Part shown: piece by piece, positions 55,615 through 64,000 of the stretch
Layout of the letters: each line of letters opens with the position of its first letter
How positions within the stretch are numbered: the stretch's first letter is position 1
From: Cryptomeria japonica
Taxonomy: Eukaryota > Streptophyta > Pinopsida > Cupressales > Cupressaceae
Direction: 5' to 3'
Assembly: GCF_030272615.1 (NCBI RefSeq)
Contig: NC_081408.1
Location: 399,743,889-399,807,888 of the forward strand
Length of the DNA stretch: 64,000 nt
Notes under the pieces: generated by a model
Database searches by the model: none
What the model saw: only the letters and a program-made list of their open reading frames with translations
What the model was told of the DNA's origin: nothing
Program-made: the position numbers and the translations under genes

Positions 55615-58600
55615 ATGATGAAGAGGGAAGGTCCAAAGTTCAACAGAGATACCTTTAAAATATGGAAAGATAGAATGAAGATATACATCAGAAGCATGGG
55701 TGCTCAACATTGGAGCTATGTTATGAATGCTTATGTTATTTCGACCGGTACTCTCACCAATGATCAAAAGAGAGAGATCCAGGAGAATGGGAAAGTCATG
55801 GAAGCCCTAATCAGCAACCTATTTGACTTTGAGTTTATTGATGTCCAGGATAAAGAAAATTCCAAAGAAGTATGGGATACTCTTAAGAATATCTATGGCG
55901 GTGATGAGAATGTGAAACAAGCTAAGGAAGAAAGCCTTAGAGGAAAGTTTGAAGACATGCAGATGGTTGAAGGAGAGACCATTCAATAATATGGAATAAG
56001 GATCAAAACTGTTGTTAGAGATATCAAAAGTGCACGAGGCAAAATTGATGACTCCACTGTTGTTAGCAAAGTCTTGAGGTCCTTATTACCGGTCTATGCA
56101 ATAAGTGTTGCTTCTATTCAGGAGTTGAGGTCAATAGATAAGACTAAGGTATCCCTAGACTCCATCATTGCAAAGTTGACAACCTATGAGCTAAATAGTT
56201 TTGATGGCAGTTTTCAGAAGACTAAATCAGCCTTTAGAGCATCTGCTACACCATCCAGAAAAGGCAAAGAAGCTAGTACCAGTGCTGAACCAAGACAGAA
56301 TAGAGAAATGGATGATGAGGAGATCCTGATGGAATTTGAAGCTCTTCTTGCCAAGAGAATTCCTAAGGGAATCAATAAATATAGAGGTAAGCTCCCTTTG
56401 AAATGCTTTTCTTGTAACCGGATAGGACACATTGCTGTAAACTATCCTAATGGTGACAACAAGGATAAACCATAGAGGTTCAAGAAGTTTAAAGGAGGAA
56501 ACCAGAGAAACTGTTTTGTAGCAGTTGATGAAGGTGTTACTGATGAGGAATCAGAGGATGAAGAAAATGAAGATATTGTGTTTGTTGCATTCAAGGAAGA
56601 TGTGTCAGACAAGAAGGCTCTTGTCTCCCGCTTTGATAATTCCAATGAGTGGATTATTGACAGTGGCTGTTCTCACCATATGACTGGTGATCAGAGCAAG
56701 TTTCTATCTTTGGAAGAGTATGATGGTGGTGTGGTTCATTTTGGTAATGATGCACCATGTATGGTCAAAGGTAGAGGGTCCATCTCTCTGAATGGAAAGA
56801 GCAATGTTGACAATGTGTATTGGGTGGAAGGTCTCAGACACAACCTATTGAGTGTTGCCCAGCCGAATGATAGTGGAGTCACTCTGGAATTCAAAAATGG
56901 AGTGTGCAAAAGTGAAGGAAAGAATGGTGAACTGATGGCCACCGGTATGCAAACCAAAGGTAACCTATTTCAGCTGAATGCAAATGTCAGTACATGTCTT
57001 ATGGCCAAGTTTGATGATGGCTGGATATGGCATAGGAGACTCTGCCATGTCAACTTTAATAACATTGTGAAGGCCAATAAGATCAAGGTAGTTAGAGTAT
57101 TTTCGGTGCTTGAAAACCAAAAAATCCTTTGTGCAGAGAGTGTCAATTGGGGAAAATGTCTTCCTCAACTTTCAAAGGTAAATCTTTCAGTGCAGACAAT
57201 TTACTTGATCTTGTGCATACTGATTTGTGTGGTCCTATGAAAACTAGGAGTGTGCAGGGAGATAGGTATTTTATGATTCTCACTGATGATCGCTCAAGAA
57301 TGATGTGGGTCACAATCTTGAAGGACAAATCTGAAGCTTTTGGAAAGTTCAAAGCCTTCAGAGCACTTGTAGAAAAAGAAAGTGGTAAGAGGATCAGGTC
57401 CTTAAGAACCGATCAACCTGAGGAGAATTCACTTCCGGTGAATTCAACAAATAATGTGAAGAGAATGGCACTAAGAGGCAACTATCTGCCCCCCAGACTC
57501 CACAGCAGAATGACCTAGCAGAAAGAAACAACCGAACTATGGTTGAAGTGGCTAAAACTATGTTGATCCAAGGAAAGGTTGCTCACACCTTTTGGAGAGA
57601 AGCGGTGAGCATTGCAGTCTACACAATGAATCGGGTACTCATCAAGAAAGGAAAGGATAAGACTCCTTATGAGTATTGGACTGGTAAGACACCAGTAGTA
57701 AGCTACTTCAGAGTGTTTGGTAGCAAATGTTTTATCAACAGAAGTGAACATCAGAGCAAATTCGATGCAAAATGTGATGAGGGAATATTCTTAGGATATT
57801 CCACCAAGAGTAAAGGTCTCAAATGTTTCAACAATAGAACTCAGAGAATTGTTGAAAGCATCAATGTTAGGGTTGATGAAAACTCTGAGAAACCTAAGGA
57901 AACTGGCAGAGAGCATGTAGGAGATGAACCGGTAGTAACCTTCTGCGAACCATTTGCAAATAAACCCAATACCAGTAATTGTGCTCCAACATCGGTGGAT
58001 GTTGATGCTGATGAAGATGGGGATGAAGAAGAAAAGCAAGAGGAATGTGTTAAGAATATACCTAGGTATGTAAAACTCAATCATGATCCAAAGGAGATCA
58101 TAGGAGAGAAAGATGCAGGAATTCTTACAAGAAGAAAGGTCAGAGAAAACTCATGTATGATCTCTGAATTTGAGCCTAAATCATTCAAAGAGGCACATAA
58201 CGATGAAGACTGGATCAAGGCAATGGAAGAGGAACTTGATCAGATAGAAAAGAATGGTACATGGTCTTTGGTACCCAGACCGAAGCATAAAAATGTCATT
58301 GGAACCAAATGGGTGTTTAGAAATAAACTGAATGAGGATGGCACAGTGGTAAGGAACAAAGCCAGACTAGTATGTAAATGATATGCCCAAGAAGAAGGAG
58401 AAGACTATGGAGAAACCTTTGCTCCAGTAGCAAGATTGGAAGGAGTTTGTATGCTTCTTGCATATGCAGCTTTTAAAGGATTCAAGGTATACCAAATGGA
58501 TGTAAAATCTGCATTTCTAAATGGAATACTTGAAGAGGAGGTGTATATAGAGCAACTAGATGGGTTTTCCTTATCGAAAGATAGTGACATGGTGTGTAGG

Positions 58601-59657
58601 CTACATAAAGCCTTGTATGGATTGAAGTAGGCACCTAGAGCATGGTATGAACACTTGCTCTCCCATCTTGTGAAGATTGGATTTGTAAGAATGAGTGAAG
58701 ATAGCAATATCTACTTGAAATCAAAAGGAGATTAGATTTTGATCTGTGAAGTATTTGTTGATGACATAATCTTTGGTGGAGATGACACTCATAGGGGAGA
58801 TTAAGTTCTTCATTAGACTGCAAATTCAGCAAATGAAAGATGGAATCTTTATTACTCAGTCCAAGTATGTCAAGGAGGTGTTGAAGACCTTTGGCATGGA
58901 AGACAACAAACTAGTTAGAACACCAATGGTGACCAGTTGTAAACTATCAAAAGAGGATGACTCAGCATTGGTAAATGAGAAGGAATACCGATCAATGATT
59001 GGTAAGTTGCATTATGTAGTGCATAGTAGACCAGACATTGCACATGCAGTGGGTATTACTGCTCGGTTTCAGAAAAGCCCAAGAGAATCCCACTTGGTAG
59101 AAGTCAAGTAGATTCTTAGATATCTGAAGGGAACTATTGACTATGGATTATGGTATCCATATAATGATGATTTCAACCTGAAAGTGTTGACAGACGTTGA
59201 TTGGGCTGGTAATGTGGATGACCGGAAGAGCACAACCGGTGGTGCATTCTTTCTCGGTGGTAGACTGGTCTCATGGATGAGTAAAAAGCAGAGTTGTATC
59301 TCTCAGTCTACAAAATAAGTGGAGTATGTTGCATCTTTTATGAATTGCACCCAGACTATTTGGATGAAGCATGTATTGAATGGCTTCAAAGTTCCTATAT
59401 CTGAATCGGTAAGTATATTTTGTGACAATACAAGTGCAATTAACATCTCCAAGAATCCAGTTTTACATGCTAGAACCAAGCACTTTGAACTCAATTATTA
59501 TTTCTTGAGGGAAAAGGTTTAGAACAAGGAGGTGGTATTGGAACATGTTTCCAGTAAGGAGTAGTTAGCAGACATATTCACCAAGCCTCTACCGAAGGCT
59601 ACTTTTACCTATCTGAGAGGTGAATTAGGGGTGCTTCCCCTTCCAGAGGTAAACTAA
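55615..59657 (+). pseudogene. E3 Gag-Pol polyprotein (Ty1/copia), many stops
   Basis: Start ATG at 55615 (a second at 55618). Gag: DRMKIYIRSMG, EESLRGKFEDMQMVEG and LLAKRIPKG. Knuckle: CFSCNRIGHIAVNY (56404-56445), last cysteine replaced by Tyr. Protease: WIIDSGCSHHMTGD (about 56650). Pre-integrase: HRRLCHVNF (57030). A frameshift near 57125, then CQLGKM and HTDLCGP (57210). The integrase core is broken near 57415 and continues with NRTMVEVAKTM (57535) and DEGIFLGYSTKSK (57775). RT: NVIGTKWVFRNKLNEDG (58295), [12 protein letters not shown] (58490), YGLK-stop-APRAWY (58615) and FVDDIIFGGDD (58755), followed by a short deletion. RNase H: to the TAA at 59655-59657. Stops at about 55987, 56473, 58379, 58628, 58732, 59109, 59317, 59519 and 59563, most at expected Gln codons. 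No functional product. Confidence 0.92.
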
Positions 59658-59734
59658 AGGTTTGTGCTCTACATCAGTCAGATCTTACTTTGCTATATCT
59701 TTTCAGGATTGATGTGTTGAAGGATGCTACTTCT

Positions 59735-59902
59735 CAGGGGGAGCAGTATAGTGGAACAGGGAAGCTCGTGCCTCCACTTTGGCATTGTTGTCAAAGGGGG
59801 AGAAGATGTGAAGTAGAGAAGATATCTGCAGTATTAAGGAGAAGATGTGATGCAGAAAGCGAGATATCTTTGTATATTGCCATCAATGCCAAAGGGGGAG
59901 AT
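59735..59902 (+). promoter_or_regulatory. E3 polypurine tract cluster
   Basis: GGGGGAG blocks at about 59737, 59796 and 59894. The last, in the context GCCATCAATGCCAAAGGGGG, abuts the 3' LTR and is the likely plus-strand primer. Confidence 0.8.
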
Positions 59903-61417
59903 TGTTGGCATATGTGCAAAGTATGTTGACATGATGATATTGTGTTGTCATTGATGTCAATATGCTGAAGAGAGAACCAGTAATATGCTGAAGAGTGAAC
60001 CGGTAATATGTTGAGGAGTGAACCGGTTTATTGAAGTTAAGCAACTGGAAAAGTGAACCGGTATATGTGCAAAAGGTGAAGCGGTACGTTTGTCCAAATG
60101 AACTTGTATATGGAATGTTTTCTATCAAGGTTTAATATGGTATGACTACAGGTTGGTAGTCCCAGCCTTAGGGTTTCAGGTTGAAGTGTTTCGAGCCTGT
60201 GTGATTCAACTGATGGTATTGTGTGATGAGTTAGCATTGTAATGGAGATTAAATCATGTTGCCACGTCAGCCTCATGCGCATGAAGGATCTTGCATGAAG
60301 GGGATTGATCCTATCTACCTCAGGAATGTGCGAAGTCCCTGCAAATGGTGAAGAATGCTTGATGGGTTATCGCCTCTAAGAAGCGGTGAAGAATGAATGA
60401 TGGAGAATGTCTTGAGATTTGTTCAAGACTATTGTATTCAAATGCAAAGTGTTCAATGGTCAAGAATGAACCGAATGAATTGCTCAACTTAAAATGTTTA
60501 GGGTTTAGGGTTTATGCTACTGACCTATCTATTTCCTATAAGGTCAATGTTGTGTTTCATGTTGGTTTTGTTGGCAAATGTTGTGTGTGTATCTAAGTGT
60601 AGAGATACACGATTCTTGCCAGACCAAATAAGAGAATTGATACCTGCAAAGTGTGTGTGCAAAAGGAAGGAACTAAAACAAATCTACATTAGCATTGAGT
60701 GCCTATTACCAGATCATTGTAATACTTGTTGATCTCTAATCACTTCAACAGTTGGAAAATACCTTAATAGGGTATCTTTAACCAACTTGTTGTAAATCCT
60801 TTAACAGGGTGACTCAAAGCCATTGAGTTCATAAAATCCTCTAACAAGGTAACCTTTAACAGGGTTTAACCCTTAACCGGGTATTCTAGCCATCCCTTAA
60901 TTGGGTCATCCCTAACAGGATCAGTTCCTAACAAAACCTGTTGTAACAGTCTTTAACCGGACTAGGCTCCTAACAGAGCAAACTTCTAAAGAGTTCAGAA
61001 ATAGCTTGTGGGTATTCATCCCCACCATGGTTTTTCCCAGTTGGGTTTCCATGTGAAAAATATGCGTGTCAAGTGTGATGCCTCTTTCATGTGATGTTTT
61101 GTTATTTCCTGTTTAGTGGTGAATGATGTTGATCTAGTAAATTATTGTATCTCAGATGATATAATATCTATTTATGCATAAGGATAAAGTGGAAATGAGG
61201 GAGAATGTTGTATGGAAAACTAAGTGTTGCTGGTTTATGTCTTTCACAAGTGCACTGTGTCTAACTGGTAGTAATCTGGTTCAGACCAGTGTTAGTGATT
61301 GTCAGTCAAGTTCACTGTTTGCAGTCAAACCGGTTCAGGAAAAGTTTTTGTGTCTATACTGATTCACCCCCCCCTCTTAGTACCAGTTTGGTACTCACTG
61401 TTCATCATTGAGTTATA
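59903..61417 (+). repeat. E3 3' LTR (1515 bp)
   Basis: Same length as the 5' LTR with scattered substitutions. The terminal TCA has become TA. The C-tract of its hairpin (61357-61382) is one base longer and one stem pair is lost. Confidence 0.93.
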
Positions 61418-61422
61418 ATGTG

Positions 61423-61610
61423 CATTCCCCATTGTAATATTTACACATACTACTGTAGAGTATCATCTTATTGTGGGTAGGTTCCCACCATGGTTTTTCC
61501 CTTAATCGGGTTTTCCACGTCAAAAATCCTTGTGTTATGTGTGTTGTTGATGTGGTGATTACCCCCCACCCTCTCAGTTTTCTTGCATTGTTGCTACCTT
61601 TCTATCAACA
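61423..61610 (+). repeat. E2 3' LTR, right part
   Basis: Continues 52941-54027 after the E3 insertion and matches 48283-48536, but about 65 bases are deleted just before the C-tract (61558-61562). Ends ATCAACA, then TSD AGAAG. Confidence 0.9.
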
Positions 61611-62516
61611 AGAAGTTTGTTGATGAGATGCAAAATGAATTTGAGATGTTTATGATTGGTGAGATGAAATTCTTTTTGGGATTGCAAATTACTCAATTAG
61701 ATAAAGGTATCTTCATATCTCAGTCAAAGTATGTGAAAGAATTGTTGAAGAAGTTTGGATTAGAAGATTCAAAGCCAGTTAGTACCCCTATGGTGATTGG
61801 ATGTAAGTTGACTAAGGATGATGATTCTCCTAAAGCAAATCAGACCAGATACAGATCTATGATTGGTTGATCACTATATTTGACTCAGACTAGAGCGGAT
61901 ATCATGAATGTTGTTTGTCTTGTTGCCATATTTCAAGCTGATCCTAAGGAATATCATGTTGTTGCTGTTAAAAGAATCTTTAGATATTTGAAAGGAATTG
62001 TTGATTTTGTTTGGTACCCTAAGCATAATGATTTTACTTTGAGTTCCTTTACTGATGCTGATTGGGAAGGAGATGTTGATGGCCAAAAGAGGACTAGTGG
62101 TGGTACATTTTTCTTGGGTAAGAGATTGGTTTCATGGTCGAGTAAGAAGCAAAATTCCATTTCTTTATCTACTGCAGAGGCAGAATATATTGTTGCTCCT
62201 TACAATTGTACTCAGTTTGTTTGGATGAACTAGATGTTGAAGGATATCAAAGTAGTGTATGATGAGCTTATTTCTATTTATTATGATAATTCAAGTGCTA
62301 TTAACATTTCTAAGAATCTGGTGTTGCATTCCAAGACTAAGCATATATCTATCAAGTTTCATTTTTTGGGAGAAGGTAAATGACAAAGATATCAGGTTGG
62401 AATATGTATCCACAAAGGAACAGATTGGAGATATTTTCATGAAGCCTTTTCCTAAGGATACTTTTGAGTATCTCAGAGAGAAGTTAGGGGTGATTTCCCC
62501 TCCTGATCAGAACTAA
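61611..62516 (+). pseudogene. E1 RT second half and RNase H
   Basis: Resumes the E1 RT exactly after the duplicated AGAAG: KKFVDEMQNEFEMFMIGEMKFF, LQITQLDKGIFISQSKYV, TPMVIGCKLTKDDDSPKANQ, a TGA at about 61868, QTRADIMNVVCL, YLKGIVDF and FTDADWEGDVDGQKRTSGG. It continues with STAEAEYI (RNase H) and, after a stop near 62231 and a frameshift near 62375, STKEQIGDIFMKPFPKDTFE to DQN-stop. Homologous parts of E2 (51840-52740) align throughout. Confidence 0.88.
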
Positions 62517-62589
62517 GGTGCATTGGTATGCATCAATCCGGTGCACTTCACAGTCATATTTTGTGATCCAAATTGATGAGGTGGCTGCT

Positions 62590-62816
62590 ACTCAGGGGGA
62601 GTAGTCAGATCTTTAGATTTTTGAGATTTTGTGGTGCAAATATGTGACTTTTCCATTGATGTTAAAGGGGGAGAGATTCATGTGAAAAACCATGTAATAA
62701 TCTAAGGATGAGAGAATTATTTGTAGTGGGGGAGAGTAATCTGAGAGAGTTGTTGATTTCTTTGACATTGATTGTTTTTCACATCATATGTTGCCATCAA
62801 TGCCAAAGGGGGAGAT
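62590..62816 (+). promoter_or_regulatory. E1 polypurine tract cluster
   Basis: Four GGGGGAG-type blocks at about 62596, 62668, 62729 and 62808. The last abuts the LTR and shares the TTGCCATCAATGCC lead-in with E3 and the non-autonomous element. Confidence 0.8.
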
Positions 62817-64000
62817 TGTTGGATATTGTTCGATGTGTGTTGCAAATATGTGTTTAGGAGGTATCCTTGAGTGTTTGAGAGATATGTTTTCATTGATGTC
62901 AACATATTTTCTCTGTGTAGTGTAGTGATGCAGTGGAGTTCAATTAGATGGTTTATGTTGTATATTGATGATCAGTGTTTACGGATTAAAGGTTTTATAA
63001 AGTGATATCTCTAGTTGATTCAGTGCAAGTGTCAGAGGTTTGCATGAATATTTGAGTGAGTTATTAGTATCTGTGTTGTGGCCAGTTTTTCTATTGTTCA
63101 CTATTTGCAGTGTTCAATATTGTAAATTCTTGGTTTGTAGATTTGGAAATATGTTTGGGATGTTGATGTGTGTCCTCAATTCAAGTGGTTTGTGATTTGG
63201 TGCTCTGCACTGAGTAATTTTTCTAGGTTGAAAGTCAGTTCAGTTAATGTTCTTGAAGTTCGGTATGATGATAATGATGATTCTAGTAATTTGAGTTGGT
63301 GCAGATGTTGCTGTGGTGATTCATGATGCTTGTGGATGTTTCTAGATCATGTGCTATTTGTTTTGGTGGTCCACATTAATCGGTGAGTGATGATGATTTT
63401 CTTTGGTTCAGTGGTGTTCTTCATGTTCTTGGTTGACATGATGCTTGTAGCATGCTGTGGATGTCTGAGATATAATTCTTGGAGGTGTTTCATATTCGAG
63501 GTGGTGATTTAGGTCTATGATATGTCTTAGTTGACATTGTTTTGGTCTGCATGTAATGTTGTAGTGTGTGTGGTTATATTTATATAATTAGGAGATATGT
63601 GTTGAGGTGACCTTGATGATATTGATCCAAGGTTGATGCCATGTATAAATAACTATAATATCTTTGTAATTGAGTGTGCCGTGGACGATTGTATGTGCGA
63701 ATAATGTATTGGTCTTTCATAGGTAGAGAAAAAGTGTGAGAAGAGGAAGTTGTATGTGCTTAACCAAAATTGTAACCAGGCATTAGGAGATGCTATTTTC
63801 TCATTTCATGATCTTTTAGATGTAATCCAAATGTGCTTGTAAGGTAGTGAGCCTTCCCAGGGTTGTTTCCCTTTGTTGTTTTTAAGTAGTGAGCTCTTGG
63901 TGGTGTGCTTGAATGCATGTGCATTCCCCATTGTAATATTTCATATACTTCTAACAGGGTATCATCATATTGTGGGTAGGTTCTCACCGTGGTTTTTCCC
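62817..64000 (+). repeat. E1 3' LTR (runs off the window)
   Basis: Starts TGTTGGATATTG. TATAAATA at 63644-63651. From about 63630 it resembles the E2 LTR closely, while its U3 differs, so E1 and E2 are subfamilies sharing R-U5. Roughly 150 bases should remain beyond the window edge. Confidence 0.9.

Larger units (their letters stand above)
54029..61417 (+). mobile_element. E3: complete Ty1/copia element, innermost of the nest (7389 bp)
   Basis: Two 1515-bp LTRs (54029-55543 and 59903-61417), an exact tRNA-Met PBS, a gag-pol pseudogene and polypurine tracts. The flanking duplication is ATGTG (54023-54027 and 61418-61422), with one extra T at 54028. The undisturbed target reads gcatgtgcattcccc at 63916-63930. 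By eye the first ~290 bases of the LTRs differ at about 18 positions, mostly transitions. Confidence 0.93.
47199..61610 (+). mobile_element. E2: Ty1/copia element inserted in E1 RT
   Basis: Bounded by AGAAG duplications (47194-47198 and 61611-61615). It has a 5' LTR (47199-48536), a mutated PBS, gag-pol (48593-52803), polypurine tracts and a 3' LTR (52941-54027 plus 61423-61610) that is itself split by E3. Removing E2 restores the E1 RT reading register across the catalytic region. Confidence 0.93.
44776..64000 (+). mobile_element. E1: outer Ty1/copia element of the nest (truncated, chimeric)
   Basis: The pieces are a 5' LTR remnant (44776-44980), a PBS (44983-44994), a displaced RNase H end (44995-45259), integrase and RT start (45284-47198), RT and RNase H end (61611-62516), polypurine tracts, and a 3' LTR from 62817 beyond the window. 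E2, with its TSD, splits RT at 47198/61611. Gag and protease are missing, replaced by the RNase H segment. Matching 44776 with 63948 predicts an LTR of about 1336 bp ending near 64152. Confidence 0.85.

Noticed and set aside
1-64000. CRISPR arrays, bacterial operons or riboswitches
   Set aside because: Nothing of this kind is present; the window is plant nuclear repeat DNA.

Overview
The window is repeat-dominated plant nuclear DNA. Every recognisable coding stretch belongs to a transposable element, and I found no convincing host gene. Plant origin is supported by Ty1/copia elements with the TGGTATCAGAGC (initiator tRNA-Met) primer-binding site, by TTTAGGG telomere-type units inside one LTR family, by chromodomain Ty3/gypsy remnants and by an L1-type LINE with a DUF4283 ORF1. 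The low gene density, old decayed elements and deep nesting suit a very large genome such as a conifer's, but that is inference.

Layout. 1-1240: the 5' part of a hAT-like DNA transposon. It has an open, intact reading frame running off the left edge, a TATA box and GGCGAA subterminal repeats, and it sits inside a decayed Ty3/gypsy integrase/chromodomain (1256-1675). 1676-4740: non-coding repeat. 4750-6790: LINE remnant on the minus strand. 6796-7009: tandem tRNA-like SINE-type unit. 7010-17800: long AT-rich non-coding decayed sequence. 17830-19400: decayed ORF of unknown kind. 19408-26800: an old repeat split by two insertions. One is a complete 4.4-kb non-autonomous LTR element (19602-24008, TSD ATATG) that encodes a zinc-knuckle/coiled-coil Gag-like protein and a second coiled-coil protein but no pol. 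The other is a solo LTR (25246-26318, TSD GGTTC). 26820-32124: non-coding repeats, a 48-bp minisatellite and a fragment of a copia LTR. 32125-34693: truncated copia element on the minus strand (5' LTR, PBS, gag, start of protease). 35116-35683: tandem duplications and an (AT)n tract. 36815-36998: copia protease scrap. 37538-44775: Ty3/gypsy derivative on the minus strand with gag, protease and the integrase C-terminus but no reverse transcriptase. 44776-64000: a three-level copia nest on the plus strand. The outer element E1 (44776 to beyond 64000) is interrupted by E2 (47199-61610, TSD AGAAG), whose 3' LTR is interrupted by E3 (54029-61417, TSD about ATGTG).

How the parts fit together. The copia families and the non-autonomous element share the tRNA-Met PBS, polypurine tracts of the form AAAGGGGGAGAT, a GGTTTTTCCC box in the LTR, and an unusual hairpin at the U5 end. 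The hairpin loop is an almost invariant C-tract, and the stem differs between families while staying base-paired. This shared cis-apparatus suggests that the pol-less element was mobilised by the copia machinery. All pol genes here are broken, mostly by CAG/CAA to TAG/TAA changes. All similarity calls come from reading the sequence; no database search or alignment program was run.
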